NCBI GenBank assembly: GCA_028023455.1
Contig: JAQFVV010006220.1
Coordinates: forward strand, 8,041,852-8,105,851
Reading direction: 5' to 3'
Length of the DNA stretch: 64,000 nucleotides
DNA from: Epiperipatus broadwayi
Lineage: Eukaryota > Onychophora > Udeonychophora > Euonychophora > Peripatidae
The notes under the pieces were generated by a model. That model had not been told where the DNA came from. It saw nothing but the letters and a program-made list of their open reading frames with translations, and did not search any database. The stretch's first letter is position 1; each line of letters opens with the position of its first letter. Both the position numbers and the translations under genes were made by a program. This document shows positions 47,885 through 59,749 of this stretch, piece after piece.

Positions 47885-47950
47885 CCCATTCAAAACTCAA
47901 AGTCACATCCTTATGCTTTACAAGAAAACTCCTTAATAACTGAGCCAATG
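47885..47950 (-). repeat. tRNA-derived SINE head
   Basis: The minus strand has an A box TGGCTCAGTTATTAAGG (plus 47,931-47,947), an anticodon-loop-like TCTTGTAAAGC and a degraded B box GAGTTTTGAATGGG (plus 47,885-47,898). The middle resembles the SINE head at 8,048-8,125 (CTTACAAGC there). Confidence 0.5.
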
Positions 47951-48189
47951 GAAATATTACATTTGTAGAATAAAATTATGTTAATATTGATTTAACTCAT
48001 AATTAATGCAATTATTTAAAAAGCCATTACATAAATATTTTTATATAGTAGATGATCACATGATATTAAAATTTAGAATTTGTATGTTAGCGGCATGACT
48101 TTTTATTAAATTATAATTTTTGTTACATTTTTTTTTTGTAGTTTTAATCATTTTTAAAAATAATATATTAATTTTTTTTTATTATAAAT

Positions 48190-48545
48190 AATTTTTTTAT
48201 GTAAATAGCTGACTAAAAAGTAGAAAAATAAAATAATCCCCTTCTTGGTTAATTTGCCATTCTTGGAAAATATCAGAGATTTTATGAATCTACACTTGTT
48301 ATAAAACAATTGGAAATTGCAGAAATACTGTATTTTATAAAAGCATTTCAGGTTTAAATAAATCACAAAAATTAAAAAGGCTTCAAATACTTTTATGAAA
48401 CAACAATATTTCTGCAATTTCCAATTGTTTTATAACAATTCTAAATTCTTAAGATTTCTGATATTTTCCAACAATAGCAAATTAACAGAGAAGTGGAATA
48501 CTTCATTATTTTTCTACTTTTTAGTTAACTATTTACATAAAGCTT
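48190..48545. repeat. inverted repeat, arms about 145 bp
   Basis: Left arm 48,190-48,335 and right arm about 48,400-48,545 share TTATGTAAATAG, ACTAAAAAGTAGAAAAATAA, TTGGAAAATATCAGA and AAACAATTGGAAATTGCAGA as reverse complements, with a spacer of about 65 bp. The open frames on each arm mirror each other only because of this inversion and are not genes. Confidence 0.8.
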
Positions 48546-49456
48546 TATTTAAAAATTTTTTTTATATATATTATTTAAAACACTGACTAACAAAAGAAGT
48601 AAACTTTTCCTAGATGCAAAATCTAAAACTGTACCAATATACATTCATTAAAGCTTATTTTTTTTCTTTAAAAAAAAAAAAACAACAGAATTATCTACAC
48701 TTTGGCATCAGAAAAAAAAAATCATATTAATTAAAATCTAATATCTATTGCATTTTTGCATCCAATAATAATTTCAAATCATTGATTTTTAAAATCTAAA
48801 CTTCTTGTATTTTATTTCTAAAAATAAAATACTTTCTGACAAACATAACTAAAAAGAGAAAATTGACTGAAATGTAATTGAATATCCAATGAAAATACTG
48901 ACTCAGAATTCCAAAGAATTTAGTCTTGTAAAAAAATAGCATCGGGAAAAAAACTGAATAAGATAAAATAGAAAATTGAAATTATTTGATTATTTTTAAA
49001 TAAATAACATTTAATTTAACATAAAAAAAAAAAAAAACATTGAGATGCTCAGAGTCCGGAAAAGCAATCTGAATTAGCAAAATATGGTACTAGAATATTT
49101 TCTTTTAAAAACAAAAATTATGAATAAATTTTTAAATAGTCTGAATACATGAGTGTTCTGTTAATGTTTCAGAACATAATTTCAAAACATAATAAATATA
49201 TAATAGAATTTTTTTTATTTATAAATAAGCATCTTTTGTGATCAAGGAACAAGTAAAAAATCTTAAATATTCAATTCTCCAAAAAAGGCTAACATAAAAA
49301 TAAAAAATCAACAATGGATAACTGGAAGTATTCCATCATGTCAGATAAATTAACATTTACACTTTCCCCCAAAACAAGCCTCAAAAACAGAATCCCTTCT
49401 CTCTCAGCTTAAAACATGCTATAAAACTGTCATGATTTGGATAGTCATACTGTAGC

Positions 49457-49516
49457 ATTCTTTTGATTCAATCATTATATAAACTTATTCTTTTGATTCA
49501 ATCATTATATAAACTT
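49457..49516. repeat. exact 30-bp tandem duplication
   Basis: ATTCTTTTGATTCAATCATT plus ATATAAACTT occurs twice in a row without change. It lies within the would-be 3'UTR of the minus-strand terminal exon. Confidence 0.9.
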
Positions 49517-49559
49517 GAGACTATTTAAATATTTTATAATAACAAGTTCATTTCATGAA

Positions 49560-49711
49560 TCAAATATTATTAATGATATCATCTTCCAAGATGCGAATAT
49601 TACCATTTATATAACCTAAGCAAATAATGGTTTGATAAACATGAGAATGATGTTTTACATCTCTAATGGCTTCCTCCATCAGTTGACAATCAGAAAATTT
49701 GAAGTTTTTCA
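49560..49711 (-). CDS. terminal exon of an unknown gene
   Basis: The best candidate host exon in the window. On the minus strand a textbook acceptor (CTTTTCTTTATTTTCCTAG) precedes two bases completing a codon and 49 open codons to TGA at 49,560. They read KNFKFSDCQLMEEAIRDVKH, then HSHVYQTIICLGYINGN and IRILEDDIINNI. Composition is that of a folded soluble protein: mixed acidic, basic and hydrophobic residues with two Cys. AATAAA-type signals occur about 340 bases past the stop (plus 49,211-49,226). The opposite strand carries only a Lys/Arg/Phe-rich open frame, the usual shadow. I do not recognise the family. Upstream exons should lie at higher coordinates; 58,557-58,673 on the same strand is one possibility. 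Confidence 0.5.
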
Positions 49712-49714
49712 CTA

Positions 49715-52090
49715 GGAAAATAAAGAAAAGATTTAGATTACAAATTAAAAATAAAAAATACAAAGGTAAAAGGCTGTTTTTCTGGGGGAAAAAAAAGATA
49801 ATAATGAACACACGATTTGAAACAAGGAGGATTTCTTATAGAAAGCTCCAAAAGAATAAATTTCAACTAGATATTTTTATTCAAATAAGATAAAAACAAT
49901 ATTAACAATGCATATGCGTATTCTGTAGCTAATATGGATTTTGTTTTTAAAGATGTTATATTTCTTAATCAAAGACCAGCCTTCTCAAATTTTTGCTCTT
50001 TGCCCAATGTTTAAGAAGTTTTAATGCTTGAATTGACAATTGGCTCATATTCTGATATATTAATAAAACTTTGTTTATTTATTTATATTTGGGATTTATC
50101 CGTGATATTCATTTGTCAGTAATTTTTTTCATGAGATTTAAAAATTTATTTTGTTAACTCTTATCTAAGCAATCAGAATCTCTTGGTAATTTTATTATGC
50201 ATTACTTAAGATGTCATAAAACTAAAAGGTAACAGGTTGAATTTTGATCCAGGAACCTTTAGCATTCAAGTCTATATTTATTATTATATAATAGAATTTG
50301 AGTAACATGATCTAAGTTATCTACTGAATTTTATATTTAGAATCTTAGAACAATGCTTGTATAAAATCTAAGCTGGAATCAAGCATTTCTATATTTATCT
50401 AATAAGTTGTCAATAGATGTAAAACAAATTTATTAAGTTACTGTTGGCATATACTCTGGTTTCTTAATAAAGTTTAGTGTAATATTTTGTTTATATATAC
50501 CTATATGTATGTCAGGGATTAGGCCTTGTGAAATAATGGTTCAAATACTACAATAACTCAAATGTTTTAGAATAATGTTCAAAGTTATAATACTGAGTTT
50601 TTCTTATACTAACTTGTAAATAAATATTAAAATTCAAACAAAAAAAAAATCTAAATTATTTATATACAATGTGCAAATAAACTATAAAAAAAATTATAAT
50701 TTGAGAAATGTTATACATATAACAATTGACTCATAATCAAGATTCAGAATCAATATATATAACATTTGTTTGTGAAAACTTTTATTTACTTTAAAAAATA
50801 AATATAGGTTATAAAAATATTTCTAAATAAACAAAAATTAAAACTGCATCCAGATATAACCAGAAGTATTGGATGTACCTGGTTTCTGGGATGAATATAT
50901 GTTAATAAATAGCATAATAATAAATACAGAATAAGAATAGTAATAATTTACATACTATTTCATGTTATTTTTAATAAACAACACATCACACATTTCTAAA
51001 TAAAATAATATGTCATTATATCATTAATATATGTTAATAATAACAAGGACTGTTAATTTGATTTTGTAAAAAAAAAATATCTTAGAAGCAAAATGATCCA
51101 AGTCATTTTTATCAGTGATATATAGTGAATATATTTGCATGAAAAGCTTTCATGAAGATATAAAAGTTATACTTTTATCTTTTTAATTTTCAAAAACATT
51201 TGTAGTTACGCAAAAGAAAATTAATTAGTATGATAAAACAGATTTTTAAACGGTTTTCTTCTTCCCTCATTAAAAGTAAAATGCTTGCCACCAATATTTC
51301 AATACTATGATGATATTTTTTGTATATAAACAAATACACAATATTATATACATTTTTTTTTTTTTGTAATAGCAAATCTGTAAAAATTGTTTCTACTGAT
51401 TTGATTTTTACTAAACATTTACTCAGTGAGTTATATATTTAAAACAGATTTGAATACTGAACATCAAATTTTGCAAAATACTGTTTATGATCTATATAAT
51501 AATAGAACATATATAAATAGAAATATAATAAATTTTTACTGAATTTTTAAAAATTCTATATTGGCTCAATATTAGAATGGTATTTTCCAAAGACTTCCTA
51601 TAAATCCAGGAGAATAGAAGAATATCGCAGTATTCTGACAACAATACTTAAGAATCTGATAGATAAATATAAATGAACCCTCTATATCATTTTTTTAAAA
51701 AAACTTTTTATTATAACTGAAAATATATGGATTTCTCAAAATAAAGAACACTTCTAATAAATCAAAGACAGGGAATTCATATAAAAAAGTTCATTATTTT
51801 ATAATAAAGCTCTATATATTGTACCGTTTGTTTATATGGTACAAATATATTGGCACCCAGTAAGATATTTAAAAGCTAAGAAAAAAAAAAAGAAAAGTAA
51901 ATTTAGCATTCTTATTAAAAAGATGAAATTAAATTTTTAGTTGTATAATCTTTTTTTTTTTTAAACGTACAATGAAAGTAAAATTTTCATCCATATTTTT
52001 TTTGTGTCTAATTAAAAATTAAGGTAAAAATTGGAAAGAAACATAAATTATTAATCCAGATAAGCTAAAAAAAAATATTTTAGCTAATTA
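49715..52090. other. AT-rich stretch, probably intron if the 49.6-kb exon is real
   Basis: No supported gene. Segments at 50,215-50,270 and 50,510-50,570 contain weak B-box-like motifs. Many A/T runs. Confidence 0.45.
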
Positions 52091-52091
52091 A

Positions 52092-52316
52092 AGATGGCAG
52101 AGGGACTTTGTGAAAAGAGCACTTTGTAACTTAAATTTAAGAGAGTGTACAAGATTATTATCTTATATGCTGATAAAAGGACAAAAGGATGCGCAGAAGT
52201 TTCAAAAACAGGATCGAGATATAAAAAGAGGACAACTTCGATCTGGGTCTTGTCTTTACCTTCTAGTTACATGTCTGAAAGTTGGAGGTTTCCGCGAGCA
52301 TAACCTGTGGCAGTAA
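52092..52316 (+). pseudogene. open segment upstream of a LINE tail, unknown
   Basis: Seventy-four plus-strand codons run from a TAA at 52,089 to TAA at 52,314. They read RWQRDFVKRALCNLNL, RECTRLLSYMLIKGQKDA and QKFQKQDRDIKRGQL, then a Cys/Leu-rich end. The first 50 residues look like amphipathic, charged helices. The segment ends about 90 bases before a LINE C-terminal motif in the same orientation and may belong to the same inserted element or to captured sequence. It does not match RT or endonuclease motifs that I know. Confidence 0.25.
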
Positions 52317-52407
52317 TATACTTCTGCACAGGTACGCCACTTGCTGTACCAAACTGTCATGCAAGCATGGAAACGGCCTTTGTGAAGACCACTTTTTGCA
52401 ATGAAAG

Positions 52408-52533
52408 GGTCACTACAACCGTGCCTTTTCTCCAGCTATAGAATGGAACAATAATGGAAGACGCCGGCAGGAGAGACCAAGGAAAATTTTTATGAGCTTG
52501 GGATCCCATAAACCTACACCAACTTACTGGTAA
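52408..52533 (+). pseudogene. C-terminal tail of an RTE/CFDP2-like LINE protein
   Basis: The plus frame reads GHYNRAFSPAIEWNNNGRRR followed by QERPRKIF. This matches the conserved ending GHVLRM...ALxWNPxGxRRxGRPRxTW of LINE proteins of the RTE/CFDP2-like type: GH, the alternating Arg, AxxWN, GRRR and RPR are all in place. The RT core is absent upstream, so this is a 5'-truncated or rearranged copy. It runs opposite to the larger LINE relic at 53.7-56.65 kb. Confidence 0.65.
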
Positions 52534-52569
52534 GTTAAGAGTAACTTTTCCCAATTGTGACAAAGTTTG

Positions 52570-53720
52570 CAGACAATTCTTAAAATAAGCTTAAAATAAT
52601 CCTGATAAAGACTTCAAATTCTATTATCAAGAGACTCTTGTTTACCTAATAACTATAATTGCTGAACTTTTTTTTATTATTAATTGATTCATATCTGGAT
52701 TAGCATGCGTGTCATCTTTCCAATTAATTAATTCATAATGTGTTTTTTTTAATTTTTATATTTTAATTTGTTAGAATAAAAATATTTATTTCTAATACCA
52801 ACTATTCATTGTGCATTATTAATGATTATTAATAATGTTAATTATTAAGATTTGAAAATATAATTTACCTTTGCCAACGCTGTAATGAAACTCAACCCTC
52901 CGGAGTTTCCAGATAATTTCATTGTAACTAAATAAATAAAAGGGGTTTAGCCAGTGGATTCTGATAAAGAATCCTGGCGCCTTTCAAATAAATTAAAAGC
53001 TGGCTTACTTGATCCCATTATTTTAGTAGTTACATTAGTTAAAAGAATGTTGTGTGACCAGAAAAAATAACTGCATCCATTAAATCTTATTTAATTGTCT
53101 GATGAAACAAATTTGATAGGATGTAATTTGGTCACCGAGTACATGTAGTTAACTCGTAAAAACCCCTAATAGAGCAGTGGACATTACAAAATGAAATACT
53201 AAAAATTGAAAAGCAAGTGGCAAACTCAATCGTCATATTTATTGTGTGGATATATCAACCTAACCTTGGGCTGGGAACTTTAGGTTTTATATATAAAAAA
53301 ATCAAACTTTAGATAAATACATACATCACTACAATAAACATACCACAATACTTGTATATATACTTTCTAAAACAATCATATTTAATATTGAAAATGTGTA
53401 TTTCATATATTGATTACAATATACTATAAATATGTAGTTAAAAATTAGGACAATTCTAATCAAAGTTCTAATAAAAAATTTTGAGTTCTAGGCAAGCCAA
53501 ACATTTTTTCTCCAGCACCAAATGTTTGAAATAAATTTGTATCAACATAATGCAGCACCATCACACTACCAGTCAACCAGTACTCTACGCATATTCTTGC
53601 ATGTCTAATGCCAATTATTATTTTACTAGCATATGGTAGCTATGCAAAAAGTAATAAATTAATTATATAGAATTTTTCAATAACATTCCAATAATAAAAA
53701 TTAAGAATAGACATGCATGC
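52570..53720. other. AT-rich stretch, no supported gene
   Basis: Some CpG-bearing words near 52,890-52,990. No domain or repeat recognised. Confidence 0.45.
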
Positions 53721-54329
53721 ATATATCATAATCATCTTTCACTGTTAACCCATTGCAAGATGAAAGTTTCTTGAAATTTAATGAGTTTGTCTCATTTATA
53801 ATTTTTCTTCACTAAATTACTCTCAACTTCCTCATCACTTATCATCTCATAAAAGTTTTTTTTTATGTCTTAAAATTTTTTGAAATCAAGTTTAGGATTT
53901 CAATTATTAATTTATTGTTGCCCTTTCTAGCAACTATGCTCTATATCAGCCTCAATTCTTTCAATGATATCACTAATATATATTTGTGTTATCATATATA
54001 TTTCACTTTATATTTCTCATTTCTTAATCACAATTCTATACTTTAATAGGTGGTCCTTCATTTCTATACTACTTTTCTTTTTAATATTACTAATTACAAA
54101 TAATTCTGAGCAATGTATTAGAGAGAATGTTCTGTGATATGATTTTCTTTTTAAGCATATTAATTTTTAATGTTACTAATTAAAAAAAACATCTAAATTT
54201 AATTCTATGAATAATTTCATTGATTACATTTCAACTATATTAATAATTTGATTAAGATATTTATTGCTATTAATTTTTCATTTATTTCTATCAATCTTAT
54301 TTCTTTTTTTTTTTTTTTGAAGAACAACT

Positions 54330-56090
54330 GTAATATTAACTATATAACATTTTTGGATTTATCTTTGGTCCTATTTTCTTAAAAATTCTCTGATGCATTA
54401 TTTGCTAAAACAATAACATCATCTGCAAAATATAGATAACTTGAATAATAACTATTTTGATTCTCTTTGTTTCCTATTTTAATCCATACAATTACTTCCT
54501 ATAAAACTGCTATAAAAACTTTTGGAAATAGAATCACCATACTTCCCAAAATCAGTGTTAGTTTTCTTAAGTTTAATTATTGCTCTTGCATTTGATATTT
54601 TTCAAAACTTTTAACAGACTCAGAAATATTTATATTGTTAATTTTTTTTTTGTCATCTACAAATCAAATATAAATGTAATACACACTAAATAATCTTTTA
54701 AAATGTCTTTTTAACAATTGGATATATCTGTCAAGCTATAACCAATGTTCTTTTGGCTGGCTTGAATCCCAAGTTCTCAGTAGATGATTTGTAATGACTT
54801 ATTAATTATCTATAAAGACATGATAAATCTATAATTCCTAATATCTTCTTACCTTTCTTAAATATCAATATTACTTTTGGGGTCTTCCTTTTATCCCTAT
54901 CTTTATCATTTACAGATATTTGGTTTATAGCTTTCCCAACAATTTTTCTATTACCCCCATTTCTTTTAAAATATCTATAATGATTCCATTATTTCCTAGA
55001 ATTTTTTCATTCTTCACAGATTTAATTGCATGCCTCATGATTTAAAATATGTGAAATTTCAAATAATGATTTCCTCTTCTTTATTATCACATATAGATAA
55101 TTCTCCATTTACATTAATAAGTCAGTGCACAACTTGATATAGGCATAAATCATAAATATATACCAATTTTATTGTTATGACATCCGAACATGCATTTTTT
55201 TTTTAAATTATCACATTAATAGAGTTTACCATATTAAAAACATTTTTATATAGTGTATATTACTTATTATGGATATCCAATAATTAATAATTCATAATTA
55301 ATATAGTTATTTCGTGCCAATAATGAAAAAAAAAATACATGCCTCTCTTTTTTTATGCCATTAAGTTTAATTATTATTCAACTTTGATCAATATTATAAA
55401 AAACTAAAGTTAGTTTGCTGTTAATGAACAATATTTTTGCCACTTTTTTTATATTACTAAACTAATTTATTATTCAAATAAGTATTTATAATTTTTTGCA
55501 TAGTTTCTGCAAACTTTGTCTATATCATATATTTTTACATTAAGTTTACATAAGTGGGGAACTGTCTAATTCTTTCACACTTGATGATGTTGGTCTGTTT
55601 CACTAACAGTGCCTTTTTATATATAATAAAGATATAACTGAATTTTCAACAAGATATTATTTTATATCATTGAAGCTTTTAATCTCTACTATCCCCAACC
55701 CCTCATTTCACAATTACATTTCGTAATATTATCATTAACTGCTTTCAGTATCATTTTACAGATTCCAGATGCAATTTCTTCTACATGAGTTATTTCTATT
55801 TGAAATTATTATTCTATTCCTTCTTTCTTGCACACATTTCTCATAAAAAAATTACTGACGAAATGCAGCTTTTTTGTCTAAAATTTGTACAGCTAAACTT
55901 ATGAGTATCTATTATTTTATCATCAAATTTATTCAAGTCTAAATCATCAACATCTGCTAATATTTTAAAAACAATTTGTAATATCCAATTTAATTTTTTA
56001 AAGGCATTTTTGATAGTTAGGATTATCCAAAGTTGATACTTTTATTAATACTTTTTGTCTGTTTAGATTTGCATTAACATACATCTTAAT
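54330..56090 (-). pseudogene. LINE reverse transcriptase relic
   Basis: Readable motifs on the minus strand, in order: AIKSVKNEKILGNNGIIIDI with LKEMG (about 54,955-55,040; normally KxGKAPGxDGI and LLKxMG), SQPKEHW (about 54,760; normally QPKEQAGF), then YIYICFVDD-like sequence near 54,660 (motif A), GKYGDSISKSF (about 54,515-54,545; normally GVRQGDSISPKLF), and YFADDVIVLANNASE (54,385-54,432; the catalytic FADD box, intact). Stops and shifts separate the pieces. Confidence 0.75.
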
Positions 56091-56099
56091 CAATGATCT

Positions 56100-56650
56100 T
56101 TTTTTTTACTGAATGATTTAAGTAAATTACTATCTTGAAATAATGCATTATAATTCAAAATATAATAGATCTTTGCTAAGCCTTTCAAATTTGTTTTCTC
56201 TTATTGTTTTTTTTTTTTTTTTTAAATTCCTGCATATTCTACAAGTTTATATTAACTCTCATATCTATTTCTAAGTGCAAAAACATATTCATCTTTTAAA
56301 AGTTTTTCAATTCTAATATTAAAATGTCCCATGACAATTTTAAAATGTTTGGTCAATTCAAAACTATTCTAAACATTTACATAAAAGCCATTTAGTTTTC
56401 ATCAGAAAGTACTTGTTGAGCCATAAACTTGATCTATCTATATATTTAGTATTGCTACTCAATTTTATAAATCATTAATTTTCACAAAGAAGTCATATTT
56501 TTTATTTAGAAATTTCATTCAAATTGGGTTTTTAATACTTGTGTCTTCCTAGTAAAGTACAGATCCATTTACAAATGTTTTTTTTCCTTTTAACTTTTCC
56601 AATCCTTCACACTAACATGAACTAGAAGTTGTAGGTGATGAGAAAAATGC
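56100..56650 (-). pseudogene. LINE endonuclease relic
   Basis: The minus strand reads IVMGHFNIRIEKLLKDEYVF and, after a few residues, RNRYES, a stop, YKLVEYA (about 56,225-56,340). In APE-type endonucleases this is GDFNAxxG...G.RNxRGxxLxEFA; here the first Asp has become His (GHFN for GDFN). Spacing fits the RTE-type enzyme. Confidence 0.6.
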
Positions 56651-56789
56651 ATCATCAGTGGTATCTTAAGAATGACATATAATGAAATTTTAGCACACTA
56701 TTATTTTGCTAGTTGATTTTTTGTTTAACAAGTTTACTGCCTCTTTTAGGATATAAAGGCCACAATATAAAAATGAGCATTCATATTGA

Positions 56790-56870
56790 AGCAGATGATC
56801 TGATGCTCAGATCCTGCTTCACAGCCCACATCCAATCTCCTACCACCTAACCATATTCAAACTCGTCCTT
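56790..56870 (-). repeat. SINE-like fragment
   Basis: The minus strand carries an A-box-like TGGTTAGGTGGTAGG and then GAAGCAGGATCTGAGCATC, related to the fragment at 45,850-45,945. The sequence is clearly less AT-rich than its surroundings. Confidence 0.4.
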
Positions 56871-57241
56871 ACACATGTATACACATAACTAATAATATAT
56901 TTCCTTACCCAATAGTATAAAATAATGTAAACATATGTGTCTTAATTTAATATTTAATCTAATAATAATATTCTCATGTGTATGCGGGCGTAAATAATAA
57001 ATATATATGTATATTTTAGCGTAGGAGATTGTGATTGAATTAATAGTATATTATATATATAAGATATTATATATGATACTTATTATATTTTTCATATATA
57101 AGTTTGTAGCCAGAAATGATGCAATCTTGTTAGTAAGTCTCTCGAAAAACAATAACCCGGAAGACCCTTTAGATTAAAATAGAAGATTACAAATTAGTAA
57201 TAATAGAAATAAACCCATTAGTGGAAATTGTCCACGCTAGC

Positions 57242-57275
57242 TTGTTTTAAAATCATAAGATTCATTTTAAAACAA
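57242..57275. repeat. perfect 12-bp inverted repeat
   Basis: TTGTTTTAAAAT and ATTTTAAAACAA are separated by 10 bases. It lies at the start of the 57-60 kb low-homopolymer island. Confidence 0.7.
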
Positions 57276-57383
57276 TCGTTCGAAAAACTGATAACAAACT
57301 TGCATTGTTTCAAACATCTTACCAGATAAGAGTATCCGGCCAAACGATTCCAAACGAAATCTAAGTGCTTAAACCGCCTCAGG

Positions 57384-57438
57384 TCCAGCAGTAGTTGCCT
57401 AGTTACAAATTCAAATTAAAAGTATAAATACTGCTGGA
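57384..57438. repeat. hairpin with 10-bp perfect stem
   Basis: TCCAGCAGTA and TACTGCTGGA flank a 35-base loop. The right arm runs into TTTGAATCC, a B-box-like word, so it may be a worn tRNA-derived SINE. Confidence 0.5.
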
Positions 57439-57573
57439 TTTGAATCCATGAAGAGAGGAGAGATCATTAAATAGCCATGCTACTGAATATAATCCACGCC
57501 CGATGTAATTTTCACTCAATGTGTTGTGAGTAGTAAGTTTCGCCTTGTCCCTTCGTTCTAACATGCTAATCCC

Positions 57574-57744
57574 ATGAACAAAGCTTCCGTACTCCGTGCT
57601 ACTGAACTTTACATATGTCTTTCCAATGAAATGAAGTGCTATCTCAAATCATCCTGCTACCCTAGATCTAGTGACAACACCGATGGACTGATTCCTAGTG
57701 AAATGCTGTTCTCAATCATCAAGGTAAAGAACTCAGACCGCTTA
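57574..57744 (+). CDS. possible first coding exon or small ORF, unknown
   Basis: ATG at 57,574 opens 50 codons ending exactly in phase at a donor AAG|GTAAAG (57,723/57,724). They read MNKASVLRATELYICLSN, EMKCYLKSSCYPRSSDN and TDGLIPSEMLFSIIK. If unspliced the frame stops seven codons later (TAA at 57,745). An in-frame TAA lies five codons before the ATG, so this would be the start of the protein. Start context has C at -3, which is poor. Composition is balanced, with four Cys. No acceptor-linked next exon was found on the plus strand. Not recognised. Confidence 0.3.
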
Positions 57745-58324
57745 TAATTCCTAAAATCCTGCCTTCTATGTAATGTGTATATTTTAAACTATATCTTTTA
57801 AATGTCTTCATAATATATATATATAACTCTATATAACTATCTATGCTAAGCCTCTTATAAAATGTTTTTCTTTTATTTTATTTAAAAGTGGCCAATAATT
57901 TTTATTAATATTTTTATGTATTTATATTTTAAAGTTAATGCCAATAATATTCTAAAATCGCCAGCGTATAACTTAATTTGTTTTCCCCACCCATCATTTA
58001 CTGGGTAAATAATTTATAATTGATAAAAACAAGTCTTATTCGGCTTGCCCAGATGCTCGTGATTTTAGAGAAATAAATTAATTATATTGTTCATGTTTAC
58101 TGTTGAAAAACAGATTTGACATCTGTTTTTCCCATTCTCCTTCCTAAATAATGTGCTATCTTTTATCTTTCAACTATATTATATATGTAAATTTCATCTT
58201 AGCTATTACGACCACCCTTTTTATTTTGCAATCAATTAATGTATTTCCACGAGGGCATAAATCAACCAAAATTGAGATTTAATGTGTAAAACGTAATGAA
58301 TAATATTAAGTAATATAATGTAAA

Positions 58325-58339
58325 GGGGGGAGGGGGGCC
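58325..58339 (+). repeat. G-run GGGGGGAGGGGGG
   Basis: Two G6 tracts separated by one A, unique in this AT-rich window. On its own it has too few tracts for an intramolecular quadruplex. Confidence 0.7.
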
Positions 58340-58556
58340 TTAACCTTTTATTCTATGTTTATATGTATAATTATTATCCCTGTTTGCTTAAAGTGAAGCC
58401 ATGTCATTACGCTGAATAGTTCATCATTCGTGGGCAATAAATACGTCCCAATAATCTTTAATTTCAGAAGTATATTTATGTTTTATTATTAAGCGTTTCG
58501 TGCATAAAGGCCATTTGGTTTTTATATATATATATATGTTCGTGCTTCTTTCTCAC

Positions 58557-58673
58557 ATGGAGGTCATCACACAGTCGAGCCCCATCGTCGTTCTCACTGT
58601 CCTTAAACCAGGCTGTAAAAATCACCTGGGGGACATCCACAGTCTTACGAGCATGCTTTATACGGGGATCGCT
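58557..58673 (-). CDS. possible internal exon, 39 codons
   Basis: On the minus strand a pyrimidine-rich acceptor (GGGCTGGTTTTTCCAG) precedes exactly 39 codons that end at a GTGAGA donor, so both ends are in phase 0. They read SDPRIKHARKTVDVPQVIF, then TAWFKDSENDDGARLCDDLH. Codons are typical of expressed genes (many GAC, AAG, GTG, CTG), unlike the AT-rich shadows around it. The frame stays open beyond the donor for about 28 more codons, and two other minus frames are open upstream, which weakens the case. It could belong with the terminal exon at 49.6 kb. Not recognised. Confidence 0.3.
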
Positions 58674-59439
58674 CTGGAAAAACCAGCCCGATAATGACAT
58701 AGCTGGCCGCCCTTCGTCTCAATACCGAGACCCTGCCTATGTTGCTGAGGAAATCGGTCAACTTCGTTCTCAGAATTCGTGAAGCACACTCCAGGATCCA
58801 TAAATGGACCGACCCAATCAGCCACCATGCACGCACCTCTTTTCCCTTATCTTATCATTCGCCCAGAAGTATTCATAAGCCGTAATGAAATGATTTATTT
58901 AAACAAACATATGTCCCTTATTTTAATATAAGTATTAATACGATAAATTTAGTATCGTTTGTGTAAATTGTTCATTACCCATCCCGCGCATTAATTATCT
59001 AAAATTCCCAGTTAAACGTCACATTAAATGTAATCAAATATTATCTGTGTTAAAATTATTGTTTGAAGTAATCAAATGCTCTTTTAGTTTCTGGGGGTGT
59101 GATAGCGTTCTAATAATCTATTCTAATAGCGCTAATTTACTCAAACACATACATATATTATTGGAATAGCCGCAATTATCATGTTATTGTATAAAATGAT
59201 TCAAATCAATATCTATAATAATCCTGAGGCTCACGTCGGCTAAATGACCCGACATAATTATTATTAATAAATCGTAAATATATATACATCAAACTCGAAT
59301 CAGTGCTTTCTTTAGTTAAGATAAATCTTAAGTTATTTCTTAAGCTTAAATATGACTAGATGATCTCCGCTCTACATATAATTAACATGCTCATTATTAA
59401 GTTATTCTATCATGAGTTAGCTTTGAGTCTTTTGTGTTT

Positions 59440-59740
59440 CCGATGATCGATGCCGGCGGATGAGAAGTGGATTAATCGATGTCATCGGGATTGCTGCTCA
59501 TAATGTTATAGATCTGGGGAATAGGCAAATAGGGCAGAATTCATGAGTGCTCCTGACCTGTGTATCTTGCGCACGATTGGATTCGAGGTACTTTTGCCTA
59601 GATGCTAGATCTTGTTACGTGAACAGACAAATCCGACCGGCACAATATCCACATACGTATGATGTTCCTAAAAATCCAATAATATCTCAACAACTATCCA
59701 TCTTTTTAAAAAAAGACCTCAGCATTTTCTGGTCATAATT
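59440..59740 (+). repeat. second copy of the repeat at 37.25-37.47 kb
   Basis: TTTTGCCTAGATGCTAGATC and TTGTTACGTGAACAG match the 37.3-kb copy, with weaker similarity on both sides. A 63-codon open frame (59,547-59,738) covers it but is not conserved in the other copy. Confidence 0.45.
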
Positions 59741-59749
59741 TTAAAGACA

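Larger units (their letters stand above)
53730..56650 (-). mobile_element. decayed RTE/CFDP2-like LINE
   Basis: On the minus strand, from high to low coordinates: endonuclease motifs, a linker, then reverse transcriptase motifs in the correct order over about 2.9 kb. The plus strand is T-rich here, the mirror of an A-rich LINE coding strand. The reading frame is broken many times, so it is much older than the LTR element. It lies in the same orientation as the exon at 49.6 kb. Ends are not defined; no target duplication was found. Confidence 0.75.
57745..59430. other. low-homopolymer island, remaining part
   Basis: Apart from the entries above, the sequence between 57.7 and 59.4 kb has even composition and CpG words (CTCACGTCGGC, CCCGCGCATT) but no recognised domain. 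Confidence 0.4.

Noticed and set aside
48154-48586. Two similar open frames on opposite strands
   Set aside because: Their similarity is due to an inverted DNA repeat, and both are Phe/Tyr/Lys-rich AT products.
58325-58339. G-quadruplex
   Set aside because: Only two long G tracts are present, so an intramolecular four-tract structure is not supported.
58645-58836. 63-codon minus-strand open frame
   Set aside because: Overlaps two other open minus frames in a less AT-rich patch; it runs through the acceptor of the preferred exon and has no motif.
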